A program made the translations under genes and the position numbers. From Bacillus sp. S/N-304-OC-R1 (GTDB taxonomy: Bacteria; Bacillota; Bacilli; Bacillales; Cytobacillaceae), in the NCBI RefSeq assembly GCF_019749375.1, contig NZ_JACWFE010000011.1, positions 1 through 57,537 on the forward strand: a DNA stretch of 57,537 nt. The letters run 5' to 3'. The notes beneath the pieces are model-generated. The model did no database searches, was not told the DNA's origin, and saw only the letters and a list, made by a program, of their open reading frames with translations. Shown here one piece after another: positions 1 to 8,308 of this stretch (position 1 is the first letter of the stretch; each line of letters starts with the position of its first letter).

Positions 1-100
1 TCGTTCATATCAGGAGGCTCGACTTCCTCCCCGCGGAAAGCAAGTGCCTGTAGCGGAAAGGAACGGTTCATTGTGTAGTTAAAAACAACATAGTTTAAGA
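1..100. repeat. possible dispersed intergenic repeat fragment
   Basis: The first bases contain the pattern CCGCGGAAAGCAAGTGCCTG followed by AGCGGAAAGGAACGG. I recall closely similar GC-rich CGCGGAAAGC...GGAGCGGAAA strings as a dispersed non-coding repeat between genes in Bacillaceae. It has no open reading frame and its GC content is well above the surrounding DNA. The left part is cut by the window edge. The identification is from memory of the pattern only. Confidence 0.3.
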
Positions 101-116
101 AAACAGCCTTTGATTA

Positions 117-551
117 CTATTCACTTTTAGCTGCTGTGATTTTCGGCTTTTCGCGAAGAATCTTTTTAAACTCCTGCAAAAGCTCCTCGCTCGATAATCC
201 TTGTCCGATAAGCTTCTTCAAAACGATTTCCGCGTAATCATAGTTTGTTTTCATCAGCTTGCCTTCAAATAGAATACTTATTTTGTCCGATACTTGTTTA
301 ATGGTTAAAATCTTTGTTTGAAAAGCTGCAGGGCTATTCTCTTTCTTCGTGATCACCACTTGAACGATTACATCTTCCCCTTTTTCATACAGCTCCTGAA
401 AATAATCATGATAGGATTTGTTCACATAGGCCTCTAGCATCCAAGTGTTTTGCTCGTTCTCTTGATTTATGATCAACCCGTCTATTAGGTCGATATCGAC
501 CAATGAATCTTCCTCAACAACTTGCAATGTGATGAGCTTAAATGTCTTCAT
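117..551 (-). CDS. ywpF: YwpF-like protein
   Basis: Cytosolic protein of about 144 residues, similar to B. subtilis YwpF in its opening (MKTFKLITLQV) and the stretch LVDIDLIDGLIIN...WMLEAYVN. No signal peptide or membrane segment is visible, and the C-terminal half is charged and helical. The function of the family is unknown to me. An upstream in-frame ATG exists at 569, but the sequence GGGAGG lies about 6 bases ahead of the ATG at 551, so I take 551 as the start. It is transcribed away from ssbB, as these two genes also lie close together in B. subtilis. The DNA between them carries ComK-type sites, so shared competence control is possible but not shown. Confidence 0.75.
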   Translation of the reverse strand: MKTFKLITLQVVEEDSLVDIDLIDGLIINQENEQNTWMLEAYVNKSYHDYFQELYEKGEDVIVQVVITKKENSPAAFQTKILTIKQVSDKISILFEGKLMKTNYDYAEIVLKKLIGQGLSSEELLQEFKKILREKPKITAAKSE

Positions 552-679
552 CCTTTTCCTCCCGTTCATCTCATTTAGCTTTTGTTACGGAAATTATAAC
601 ATAGTGTATCTAGGGAATCGAATTTCCAGACGGGACAGGGCCTTTTTCACTTTGTCGAAATTTCTTTAACAAAATCATC

Positions 680-765
680 AAAATTCAATTTTGGAGCTGT
701 TATTGTCCATTAACTCCCCATATTTCATCATTATAACCAAAAAACTCCTTCGAAAATTCAATTTT
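680..765 (+). promoter_or_regulatory. two ComK-type AT boxes upstream of ssbB
   Basis: Two perfect AT boxes of the form AAAA-N5-TTTT are present, at 680-692 and 753-765. Both contain the identical core AAAATTCAATTTT. Such boxes are half of a ComK site in B. subtilis, where paired boxes normally lie 8, 18 or 31 bp apart. Here the gap is 60 bp (73 bp centre to centre, about seven helical turns). ssbB is a known ComK target, and a comK homologue lies at about 43 kb in this window. Confidence 0.65.
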
Positions 766-830
766 CGACTTTTTACCATCCTCATGTTTTATGGTTAAGA
801 TTAAGACATATTATAGGGAGGTGCTAAAAA

Positions 831-1187
831 ATGATAAATCAAGTAACTTTAGTAGGAAGATTGACACGAGATCCGGAGTTAAAGAGAACGTCTGAGGGAA
901 CAGCGGTCACAAATGTGACATTAGCCGTCAACCGGCATTATCGCAATCAGCAAGGGGAAGTTGACGCAGACTTTGTTCAATGCACGCTCTGGGGCAGAAC
1001 TGCGGAAAATACATCGCGTTATTGCCGAAAGGGATCGTTAATCGGAATTACTGGCCGAATTCAAACGAGGCATTATGATAATCAAGAGGGAAAAAGAGTG
1101 TATGTTACGGAGGTTTTAGCAGATTCAGTAAAGTTCCTCGACCAAAGGCGAGAGGAAGCGTTGGCAGCCGTAGGAATGGAGGCATAG
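831..1187 (+). CDS. ssbB: competence-type single-stranded DNA-binding protein SsbB
   Basis: A single OB-fold domain fills the 118 residues: MINQVTLVGRLTRDPEL, then VTNVTLAVNRHY, DFVQCTLWGRTAENTSRYCRKG and GITGRIQTRHYDNQEGK, all typical of bacterial SSB. The acidic DDDIPF-type tail of housekeeping SsbA, which binds partner proteins, is absent, and the length is close to that of B. subtilis SsbB (113 residues). SsbB coats incoming single-stranded DNA during transformation. The ribosome binding site GGGAGGTG lies 7 bases before the ATG. Two ComK-type boxes lie upstream, and the neighbour on the left is ywpF-like, as in B. subtilis. A small gene follows after 4 bases, then a terminator. Confidence 0.92.
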   Translation: MINQVTLVGRLTRDPELKRTSEGTAVTNVTLAVNRHYRNQQGEVDADFVQCTLWGRTAENTSRYCRKGSLIGITGRIQTRHYDNQEGKRVYVTEVLADSVKFLDQRREEALAAVGMEA

Positions 1188-1191
1188 TGCA

Positions 1192-1386
1192 TTGACAAAA
1201 GAGCGGGAATTAGAAGTATTGGTTGAGGCATTAATAAGAATGCTCGGTAAATCAAATGAAAAAGTGAACGATTTAGCCGACCGAGTGAACCAGCTCGAGG
1301 TTATGCTTCGTGAGTCCCTATTTTTAGTTCATTATTCAATTGAGGAGACTGAGCAAAAAGCTAATTTTTCTAAATATCCTTCATAA
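1192..1386 (+). CDS. small coiled-coil protein in the ssbB operon
   Basis: A 64-residue protein starting with TTG at 1192, only 4 bases after the ssbB stop; its ribosome binding site GGAGG lies inside the last codons of ssbB. The sequence is charged and mainly helical, with a short coiled-coil-like stretch (VNDLADRVNQLEVMLRESL). There is no signal peptide. I do not recognise a family. Its tight coupling to ssbB means it is probably expressed with ssbB in competent cells. The transcript would end at the hairpin at 1461-1486. Confidence 0.6.
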   Translation: MTKERELEVLVEALIRMLGKSNEKVNDLADRVNQLEVMLRESLFLVHYSIEETEQKANFSKYPS

Positions 1387-1460
1387 ATCTGATCCTCATT
1401 TTTCCTTCAAATCTTCCACACATAGAAAAAAACAATCGTCTCCCCAAACCTCCTCAATTT

Positions 1461-1486
1461 TCCGGTGCGAATTGCACCGGATTTTT
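1461..1486 (+). terminator. terminator of the ssbB operon
   Basis: Perfect 8-bp stem TCCGGTGC / GCACCGGA around a 5-base loop, followed by five T residues on the plus strand. It sits between two convergent genes and touches the restored stop of the minus-strand regulator gene at 1487. Confidence 0.85.
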
Positions 1487-1892
1487 CTATCGCTGTTTTA
1501 ACACTGTGATTTGAGATTGAAATAGCCTAATCGCTAAGGTTTTCGATTTTTCATCAAAACTGTGTAGCTCTTGAAGTGATTTTTTTAGATCCGGATAGTT
1601 CTGGAGGAGCTGTATAATGAGGTCCAAATCATGGTCTATGGATTCCTTCTTTAATATAGGGAGTTGCTGATGTATGCTTATTCAGATGTGGCTGTTCCAA
1701 TTCTTCTAGTAAAAAGGTCTTGTCCACTTTGTAAATTTCAGCTAATTGGATAAGAGCTTGATAGGTTGGAAGAAGTTGTCCCGTTTCATATTTGCTAATA
1801 GTGGAACGATCGACATTCATTAGATTCTCCACAAAATGCTGGCTCCAATTACGTTTATCTCTCAGCTGCTTCAGCTTTTTCAATATAGACAT
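1487..1892 (-). pseudogene. XRE-family regulator with a single frameshift
   Basis: From the ATG at 1892 (GGTGAG just upstream) the frame encodes a Cro/C1-type helix-turn-helix: MSILKKLKQLRDKRNWSQ, then the recognition region MNVDRSTISKYETGQLLPT and LIQLAEIYKVDKTFLLEE. The frame ends at 1629. In the next frame, starting around 1645, a convincing helical tail continues: DHDLDLIIQLLQNYPDLKK, then SLQELHSFDEKSKTLAIRLF and SQITVLKQR, ending with TAG at 1487-1489. Removing one base within the GAAGGAATCC stretch at about 1641-1652 joins the two parts into a protein of about 134 residues. It is therefore a recent frameshift or a sequence error. Targets are unknown; the divergent gene at 2108 and the inverted repeats between them are candidates. 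Confidence 0.75.
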
Positions 1893-1991
1893 GTTCTCAC
1901 CACATTTCACCAGTTCTTTTCCCTTTAATTTAACGAGGAAATAATTGGAAAAACGCAATTATTCTTAATTATCACCTATAATCTAGTGAAG

Positions 1992-2040
1992 TTAATCACT
2001 AATTGCCGATTTTTTATATATTTGGTAATTAGTGGGTTAA
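1992..2040. promoter_or_regulatory. inverted repeat between divergent genes, candidate operator
   Basis: The arms TTAATCACTAATTGCC (1992-2007) and GGTAATTAGTGGGTTAA (2024-2040) are near-perfect inverted copies around an AT-rich centre. They lie between the XRE-family gene and the divergent gene at 2108. A partial copy (TTAATTATCACC) lies just upstream at about 1966-1977. The place and symmetry fit an operator for the XRE regulator, but this is inference. Confidence 0.4.
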
Positions 2041-2107
2041 TAAATGAAGGATTTAAAAAGAAAGTGTCGAATATAATTAGGAGAATAGTCCTAAAGGAGT
2101 GTCTTTT

Positions 2108-2497
2108 GTGTCGATTAATGATGAAAGTAATGTAATGTCAACTTTTTATTATCGAGGGGAGCTCAATGATGGATGTTTAAATATTGACTATGAGCCTAGT
2201 TTTTTTGATGCCCTCCAATTATTACATCCTCAGCCGTCCAAATCATTTCATATAGTACCTCTTAGAAGAAATACAATACTCCGCTTTAATTATATAGATG
2301 ATGATACAAGGAAACCAATTCAATATTTATTTGATTTTGAAGTAGGCATTATCCTTGTAGAAGAGCTTGAACAGTTGGGTGACCCGAGATACCTATCCTG
2401 TTTCTTGATAAAAGAAGGGAGAAAGGTATCCTATATGGCCATCCCGCCAAAGGCGAAAAAGGGAGCTAAAATAAGAAACAGCCTTCAAGGTAATTGA
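2108..2497 (+). CDS. conserved hypothetical protein
   Basis: A protein of about 129 residues that I do not recognise. It is soluble, with no signal peptide or membrane helix, and looks mixed alpha/beta (FDALQLLHPQPSKSFHIVPL, then NTILRFNYIDDDTRKPIQYL) with a basic end (PPKAKKGAKIRN). The track-type start at 2099 would overlap the ribosome binding site AAAGGAGTG at 2093-2101, so I prefer the GTG at 2108. It is divergent from the broken XRE gene and convergent with ywqA; the 3' end overlaps the hairpin at 2478-2504. Confidence 0.6.
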   Translation: MSINDESNVMSTFYYRGELNDGCLNIDYEPSFFDALQLLHPQPSKSFHIVPLRRNTILRFNYIDDDTRKPIQYLFDFEVGIILVEELEQLGDPRYLSCFLIKEGRKVSYMAIPPKAKKGAKIRNSLQGN

Positions 2498-2504
2498 AGG
2501 CTGT
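2478..2504 (-). terminator. terminator hairpin between convergent genes
   Basis: Perfect 11-bp stem ACAGCCTTCAA / TTGAAGGCTGT with a 5-base loop. On the minus strand it is followed by TTTCTTATTTT, so it mainly serves ywqA, whose stop is at 2512. It covers the last codons of the convergent gene and may act in both directions. Confidence 0.75.
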
Positions 2505-2511
2505 AATTGAA

Positions 2512-5334
2512 TTAAGATAAATACACCAAATCCTTTAGATCTTCCGTAGAAAGCTCAGTAATCCAGCTTTCACTTTGAATGATCTGGTCGTTTAATGACT
2601 GTTTTTTCTCGAGCATGGCATCAATTTTTTCTTCAAGTGTGCCAGTGCAAATCATTTTATGGACGTGAACGAAGCGCTTTTGCCCAATTCGGTAGGCGCG
2701 ATCAGTGGCCTGGTTTTCAACGGCCGGATTCCACCAGCGGTCATAGTGAATGACATGATTGGCAGCTGTCAGATTTAAGCCGGTTCCGCCCGCTTTTAAT
2801 GAAAGGAGGAAAATCGGAAACTCGTTGTTTTGGAAGCCTTCAATCATCCGGTCACGCTCATTTTTCGGAACACTGCCGTTCAAGAATGGCACGTCGACAC
2901 CGTATTTCTTTTTAATCATTTGCCGGATAATATTGCCCATTTCGATATATTGGGTAAAAATTAAACAGCTTTCCTCTTGATTGAGGACAGATTCAATCAG
3001 TTCGTTTAATTTTTCCAGCTTAGCTGAGCGCTCGAGCAGCTTTGATGGTTTTTCTTCTTTTAAATAAAGAGCCGGATGGTTGCAGAGCTGTTTTAAGCGA
3101 CTTAGCATTTGCAAAATTAACCCTTTACGCTCAAAAGCCGAAAGATTTTCGATTTGCTGGAATGTATCTTTTACAAGCTGTTCGTAAAGGGAGGCTTGCT
3201 CTGCTGTTAATGGGCAGTACTCCTTTTGCTCGAGTTTGTCTGGGAGATTTAGCGCCACTTCTTCATCTTTTTTCGTTCGCCGCAGAAGGAAAGGGCGAAT
3301 AAAGGCTTGAAGTTGCTTGACCTTCTCCTCATTATCATCTTTTTCAATTGGGAGAACAAAGCGCTTCTGGAATTGTCCCATGCTGCCCAAGTACCCGTGG
3401 TTTGTAAAGTCGAAGATGGACCAAAGCTCAGATAAGCGGTTTTCCATTGGTGTACCGGTCAGTGCAATATGATGCTTTCCTTTAAGTTTACGTACCGCTT
3501 TTGACTGCTTCGTTTGCGCATTTTTTATATTTTGTGCTTCATCAATGCTGATAGAGCTCCATTCCAAACGCTCAAATTCCTCTAAGTCCAAATGACTAAG
3601 CCCATAAGATGTAAGGACAATATCAGAACCAGTCGCTTTCTCCGTAAACTCGTCTCCTTTTGGACGATTTCCACCATAATGGAGGTACACGTTCAGACCA
3701 GGGGCAAAACGCTCAATTTCCTTTTGCCAGTTGCTTAACACAGAAGTTGGGCAAATAATTAATGCAGGCCCGCTGTTTTTTTCCTGCTCCCTTACTTTTA
3801 ATAGATAGGAAATGAGCTGAACGGTTTTCCCAAGACCCATATCATCAGCTAGACAAGCGCCAAATCCGTACCGGCGCAAAAACAGCATCCAGCTCATGCC
3901 GAGTTTTTGATAGGGGCGAAGATCGCCTTGAAAATCAGCTGGGACTTCCTCAAGCTTAATATCCTTTATATCACGAAGCTGTTTCACCATTTGTTTCCAT
4001 TGGCGGTTCAATTCAATCTGGATCCGGGCAAAAGCTTTCGGATTTTCGAGGTCTTCTTCTTGTTCCAATTCATCTGAAAGAAGCTCCTGCTCAATTAAAT
4101 CCCGAACGTGCAGTCCCTCTTTTTCCGCCTTTTTCATTAAATCTTGGATTTGCCGAACAAAGGTAGGATCAAGCTTAATCCATCTACCGCGAATATAGAC
4201 AAGCCGTCTTTTCTCCTCCACCATACTGCGGAATTCATCCTCTGATAAATCCACACCATTCATGGAAATACGCCAATCATAATCCAGCATCGCCTGTAGA
4301 CCAACAAAGGAAGGACGGTGGCTGGAGGATGAGCCTTTTAACCGCGCTTTTACCTTCAGGCTAGCATTCTTCATAGCCAGCCACCATGATGGAAGGAGGA
4401 TTTCGATCCCAAGGGAAAGCAGCGTTTCACTCGCATCAGTTAAGAAGGTCCATGCTTCATCCTCTGATAAATGTGCAGCAATTCCCTTTTCTCCTTTGAG
4501 CCAAGGGAACACATGGATCCAACGCTCCTGCTCCTTCGCAATGGCATTCTCATATTTTTTCCAGCCGCGCGGATAGTTCACCTCATCATGTAAATCCACA
4601 AGCACCTCCGGGTTCTTCTTTCCGCGGAGAAAAATACTTAAATCCCACGATTCAGAAACATCTGTAGGTTCTTCAAGCTTTAAGCCCATCGTGAACGGAA
4701 CATCATTTTCCTTTAAACCGATCCATTCCTGCCAGCTTTCTTCATCAAAATAAGCAGCAAGATCACGAGGGGAAAGGTCGCTGTTTCTCAATGTGTTCAT
4801 TTTTTGGCTTAACTCTGCTTTTAATTTGCTGTTCCGTTCAAAATACGAATCTAATGCATGATGGAATAGCTCGTGCGTGAATTCCATAACCGATTTTTCC
4901 TCGACCTTTTGCTCCCAAAAGGAGGGTCCGAATTCCTGTACAACTCGTTCAGGCAATGACCAGCGAAATTCGCCTTTTTCCCATGCTGAAAAATCTGGGA
5001 TCCATTCCTTCTCAAGAATGGCCTCATAGATCGGAAGTGAGGAGGCTAGACAAATTTGTGCCTCATCATCCCAATCCCACTCGATAAACCCGTTGAACTG
5101 TTCTTTAGCAAATAAAGTAACGAGCTGCCAGGCGTTAAGAGGAATGCAATGAGGCTCAATGTTTTTGTCCTCTTGAAAAAGCGTTCCATAGAAGCTCTCT
5201 TCATGGTAATTGAAAAGCAGAGCGCTCCAAAAGCTTGGACTTAGGAAATTTCCCTCCACATTCTGGGCAGAAAGAAGGAATAGATTCGTATTCATTTGTT
5301 GGACATTAATTTTGATCTTTCTGATTTCAAGCAT
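2512..5334 (-). CDS. ywqA: Snf2-family DNA-dependent ATPase (YwqA-like)
   Basis: 940 residues, near the size of B. subtilis YwqA. The N-terminal half (about 1-460) is the bacterial Snf2-associated region. The motor follows: motif I DDMGLGKT at about 497-504, motif Ia CPTSVLSNW, motif II DEAQ at about 598-601, motif III LTGTPMENRLSELWS, motif IV-V FTQYIEMG and LSLKAGGTGLNLT, and motif VI RAYRIGQKR near 890. All motifs for ATP hydrolysis are intact. Such proteins translocate along DNA and remodel protein-DNA complexes or replication forks; the exact role of YwqA is not settled. The start overlaps the last 8 bases of the upstream SWIM-domain gene, so the two are translationally coupled. Confidence 0.92.
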   Translation of the reverse strand: MLEIRKIKINVQQMNTNLFLLSAQNVEGNFLSPSFWSALLFNYHEESFYGTLFQEDKNIEPHCIPLNAWQLVTLFAKEQFNGFIEWDWDDEAQICLASSLPIYEAILEKEWIPDFSAWEKGEFRWSLPERVVQEFGPSFWEQKVEEKSVMEFTHELFHHALDSYFERNSKLKAELSQKMNTLRNSDLSPRDLAAYFDEESWQEWIGLKENDVPFTMGLKLEEPTDVSESWDLSIFLRGKKNPEVLVDLHDEVNYPRGWKKYENAIAKEQERWIHVFPWLKGEKGIAAHLSEDEAWTFLTDASETLLSLGIEILLPSWWLAMKNASLKVKARLKGSSSSHRPSFVGLQAMLDYDWRISMNGVDLSEDEFRSMVEEKRRLVYIRGRWIKLDPTFVRQIQDLMKKAEKEGLHVRDLIEQELLSDELEQEEDLENPKAFARIQIELNRQWKQMVKQLRDIKDIKLEEVPADFQGDLRPYQKLGMSWMLFLRRYGFGACLADDMGLGKTVQLISYLLKVREQEKNSGPALIICPTSVLSNWQKEIERFAPGLNVYLHYGGNRPKGDEFTEKATGSDIVLTSYGLSHLDLEEFERLEWSSISIDEAQNIKNAQTKQSKAVRKLKGKHHIALTGTPMENRLSELWSIFDFTNHGYLGSMGQFQKRFVLPIEKDDNEEKVKQLQAFIRPFLLRRTKKDEEVALNLPDKLEQKEYCPLTAEQASLYEQLVKDTFQQIENLSAFERKGLILQMLSRLKQLCNHPALYLKEEKPSKLLERSAKLEKLNELIESVLNQEESCLIFTQYIEMGNIIRQMIKKKYGVDVPFLNGSVPKNERDRMIEGFQNNEFPIFLLSLKAGGTGLNLTAANHVIHYDRWWNPAVENQATDRAYRIGQKRFVHVHKMICTGTLEEKIDAMLEKKQSLNDQIIQSESWITELSTEDLKDLVYLS

Positions 5335-6943
5335 CGATTAGCTTACCCCTTTTACATTCTTCCTGAAAGGCACGAAGCCGTTTTGTTTTTTCAAGCAGGG
5401 CTTCAAGGAAAAATGTCCAGTCATCCTGTCTTTTCAATTTTTTGTACAGCGTCCGAAGTTTTTTCAATTTCCGAACGGCCGCTCGATAATGATCTCGGCC
5501 TTTATGCTCAATATGTCTTTGCACAGATTGATGATAAAGCGGCAATAGCAGGGAGGGCTCGCTTTTTTCAATTTCCTTAATTCTGCTTTTTGGGAGAACA
5601 TCAATATCAGAAATCATCAGTGCATGAAGATCGATCCAGCGGCTGAATTCCCCATTTTCGAAAAGTGTATATTCATATTCACTAAAGCTGAAAGGAAGCA
5701 TTTCTGCAAGCGCCTTTTCATATAAATCAAGCCTATCCGTTTCTGTACAATAAGGTTTTATTATCTTCATAACAAGACTAGTGAAGTTCTTGCTCTTATA
5801 ATAGTAATTCTCACTACGCAAATACTCTTGAAGCTTTTTAATAAATTCCTCTATATATGGGCCGACTCGTTTCCATTCTTTCTGAAAGGTTAAGTATTCA
5901 ATCCAGTTGATGAAATACGGTGTCAGCCATTTATCAGGTACCCCCAAAAGTTGAAGGGCATCTTCATCCCTTCCCAAAAGGACATATTGATGAATGATGG
6001 CCACAACAACTGGGTACTTCTTATCCTCTATGGAAAGCAGTTTTTCAACTTCTTTCTGACACCAAGCCTTCTTCCTGAAGAATTTCGTCCATAGCAAACG
6101 ATAAAGTTGAATTTGTTCATATTCAAGGTCAGATTCATAGGTCAGAATGTCTGTAGAATCTTCTTTAAATTTTTCAATAAATTCATCAAAGGCAAATGGG
6201 AGGGAGTGAACAGATAGCTTGTCAGTCTCTTCCAAAATATCCTCCAATAGATCCTGATAGAGGTGGTAATAGTATTGGTTAATAATAATCCCTGTGTGTC
6301 CAAGAGAGAAGCTCAGTTCCATAAGCTTTTTAAAGCTGAAAAAGTAACCGATTAAATAATAAAGGTGCTTCCACTCCTGCTCAAAGGGTGCATTGGCCTT
6401 CCAGCGCTTTTCATATATTTGATAGAGCTCGTTCATATAATAAGGCTTCGGCTCGCCGTTTCCGGTCATGATCGTATCGAAGCTTTCTTGAATACTCGCA
6501 ACCCAATTGTCATAATCAGGCTTTTGTCTGCTTGAGGAGGATAATAAATCCTTGGCGCGCTGAATGCCCAAAAGCTGAACCGTTTTAGTTTCCTTTACAG
6601 GCTGTCTCCATTGGTCCACCCATTCAGTCACACTCTTTGCTTGTGAAAGGAGATAGAAGAACACAGCAAGCTGATGACGGCAAAAGCCATCTGCCGGACA
6701 CGAGCATTCACTTAAGTTAATGAAATCAAGATCCAGCAATACTTTAGCTGGCATCACATCTTGTACAATACCCGAAACATTATTCTGATCAAAGCGATCT
6801 TGAGAAACCAGACCTTGGCGAAATAACAGAAGTCCCTTTTGAACCATCCGCTCATCCTCATCCAACTTTGGATTCAACAAACCTTTCAACTCATTTGCAG
6901 CAAAATCCAAAGGTTCAAGCAAATGCTCTGGAATGGTTGACAT
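5327..6943 (-). CDS. ywqB: SWIM zinc-finger protein (YwqB-like)
   Basis: 538 residues. A SWIM zinc-binding motif CxCx(n)CxH is visible near residues 70-83 (CSCPADGFCRH), after a short strand region that leads into it. The rest is helical, with many aromatic and charged residues and no membrane segment. SWIM proteins bind DNA or proteins, and in Bacillus this gene is partnered with the Snf2 ATPase gene ywqA. The ATG at 6943 has GGAAGGTG upstream. The two genes overlap by 8 bases, supporting a two-protein complex in DNA metabolism. That functional statement is inference from gene order. Confidence 0.85.
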   Translation of the reverse strand: MSTIPEHLLEPLDFAANELKGLLNPKLDEDERMVQKGLLLFRQGLVSQDRFDQNNVSGIVQDVMPAKVLLDLDFINLSECSCPADGFCRHQLAVFFYLLSQAKSVTEWVDQWRQPVKETKTVQLLGIQRAKDLLSSSSRQKPDYDNWVASIQESFDTIMTGNGEPKPYYMNELYQIYEKRWKANAPFEQEWKHLYYLIGYFFSFKKLMELSFSLGHTGIIINQYYYHLYQDLLEDILEETDKLSVHSLPFAFDEFIEKFKEDSTDILTYESDLEYEQIQLYRLLWTKFFRKKAWCQKEVEKLLSIEDKKYPVVVAIIHQYVLLGRDEDALQLLGVPDKWLTPYFINWIEYLTFQKEWKRVGPYIEEFIKKLQEYLRSENYYYKSKNFTSLVMKIIKPYCTETDRLDLYEKALAEMLPFSFSEYEYTLFENGEFSRWIDLHALMISDIDVLPKSRIKEIEKSEPSLLLPLYHQSVQRHIEHKGRDHYRAAVRKLKKLRTLYKKLKRQDDWTFFLEALLEKTKRLRAFQEECKRGKLIDA

Positions 6944-7080
6944 AGAAACACCTTCCTTTTACACGTAGACAATAAAAATAATTATATCATTAATCAAAAT
7001 CTTTTTCCGCCGATTCAATAGCAGGGCTCGGTGTATTGATTTTTCTATATTAATTTCTTATTATACACAAGAAAAAGGTA

Positions 7081-7110
7081 TTGACGAAACAAAATGTTTT
7101 GTGATATATT
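7081..7110 (+). promoter_or_regulatory. SigA-type promoter of the CarD-like gene with a spacer inverted repeat
   Basis: A -35 box TTGACG (7081-7086) and a -10 box TATATT (7105-7110) are separated by 18 bp. The spacer holds the inverted repeat ACAAAA-TG-TTTTGT (7089-7102), well placed for a repressor between the two boxes. The regulator is not known. Confidence 0.6.
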
Positions 7111-7176
7111 TATAAATTTGATTAAAAAATCAATATATGTTACCATATATTTGTAAGCAAATATGGAGGCGATGAT

Positions 7177-7656
7177 ATGTTTCAAATTGGCGACAAGGTT
7201 TTTTATCCAATGCATGGGGCAGGTATCATTAAGGCCATAGAAGAGCGGGAAATTCTCGGGAGGACACAGGATTATTATGTGATTCATATTCCTTTGAATA
7301 ATATGAGCGTGATGATTCCTGTAGAGTCTATGGAGAAATCGAGTGTTCGATCTGTATTAGACCGCAAAACGATAAACGACATTCTGTTTGATTTTCACCA
7401 TTTTGAGTCTGATTGTTCTCTCCCGTGGAAGGAAAGATACAAATCGAACATGGAAAAGTTGAAGTCAGGGGATATGAGTGAATCAGCTGAAATTGTTCGG
7501 GATCTACTTCATCGTAATAAGGAGAAATCTCTAAATACGAGTGAAAGACAGATGCTTAATCAAGCGCAGAGGAATATTATCAGTGAGCTATCGATTGTTA
7601 AGGGAATTTCGGAGGAAGAGGCAGCCCAGTTATTAAAACGAAAACGAACTAGTTAA
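7177..7656 (+). CDS. CarD-family transcription regulator
   Basis: 159 residues. The N-terminal CarD/TRCF RNA-polymerase-interacting domain is clear: FQIGDKVFYPMHGAGIIKAI, then DYYVIHIPLNNMSVMIPVES. The C-terminal helical domain follows (WKERYKSNMEKLKSGDMSES..RDLLHRNKEKSLNTSERQML). CarD proteins bind the RNA polymerase beta subunit and stabilise the open promoter complex; B. subtilis YdeB is the likely counterpart. The ribosome binding site TGGAGGCGATG precedes the ATG. The gene is monocistronic, with its own promoter at 7081 and terminator at 7671. Confidence 0.88.
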   Translation: MFQIGDKVFYPMHGAGIIKAIEEREILGRTQDYYVIHIPLNNMSVMIPVESMEKSSVRSVLDRKTINDILFDFHHFESDCSLPWKERYKSNMEKLKSGDMSESAEIVRDLLHRNKEKSLNTSERQMLNQAQRNIISELSIVKGISEEEAAQLLKRKRTS

Positions 7657-7670
7657 ATAGGCTATATTCT

Positions 7671-7708
7671 AACCATCAATATTCCTTTGGTGGTTTTTTA
7701 TTTTTTTA
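7671..7708 (+). terminator. terminator of the CarD-like gene
   Basis: Stem AACCATCA / TGGTGGTT (one G-T pair) followed by a long T-rich run on the plus strand. Confidence 0.75.
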
Positions 7709-7738
7709 AAAAAACTGACTCAAAAAAATGAGTCAGTT
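7702..7738 (-). terminator. terminator of the LysM-3D gene
   Basis: Perfect 9-bp stem AACTGACTC / GAGTCAGTT around an A-rich loop; on the minus strand it runs into seven T residues. It lies just beyond the stop of the minus-strand gene at 7754. Confidence 0.85.
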
Positions 7739-7753
7739 CTGAATGATTGATAT

Positions 7754-8308
7754 TTAATGATAAACCTTAATTTTCACCGTTTTATTTCCCCATAAGATGG
7801 CTTGCTTCTGATTTGGAATGAAGACATCAATTTTATTGCCCTTCACTGATGATCCTTTATCGGCAGCAATCGCCTCGCCGTAACCAGGGACAAATACCTT
7901 TGAACCAAGAGGAATTACACTTGGGTCAACCGAAATGACCTTTGCATTGGGATTCTTTTTTAAATTTATTCCTGTATAAGTAATGCCGCTGCAGCTTTTG
8001 CAGCTTGCAGTATAAGCAGTTGCTTTCACTGTAATTTCTTTATAGCCCGCTGCTTTCACAGCAGGAGCAGCAGGTTTAGCCGCTTGAGTAGGTGGTGATA
8101 TCTTCAAAACTTGATTAAGTTTAATAGAATCGGATTTAAGGTTATTCCAAGATTTTATTTTTTCAACGGAAACATATTTCTTTTTAGAGATGGACCAAAG
8201 AGTATCTCCTTTTTTCACTTGATATGTATTTTCAGCGGCGAATGCAGCATTCGAAAACCCAACTAGTAGAAAAAATGCTGTTGAGATAGTTAGAACTAGC
8301 TTTTTCAT
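7754..8308 (-). CDS. secreted LysM and 3D-domain cell-wall protein (YocH-like)
   Basis: 184 residues. A signal peptide (KKLVLTISTAFFLLVGFSNA, cleavage near AFA-AEN) is followed by one LysM domain (YQVKKGDTLWSISKKKYVSV...NLKSDSIKLNQVLKI) that binds peptidoglycan. An Ala/Pro linker follows, then a C-terminal 3D domain with TAYTASCKSCSG, GINLKKNP, VISVDPSVIPLGSKVFVPGY and ADKGSSVKGNKIDVF, carrying the conserved aspartates. The 3D domain is the catalytic fold of MltA-like lytic enzymes. B. subtilis YocH has two LysM domains; this one has one. It has its own terminator, and no operon partner is seen. Confidence 0.85.
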   Translation of the reverse strand: MKKLVLTISTAFFLLVGFSNAAFAAENTYQVKKGDTLWSISKKKYVSVEKIKSWNNLKSDSIKLNQVLKISPPTQAAKPAAPAVKAAGYKEITVKATAYTASCKSCSGITYTGINLKKNPNAKVISVDPSVIPLGSKVFVPGYGEAIAADKGSSVKGNKIDVFIPNQKQAILWGNKTVKIKVYH

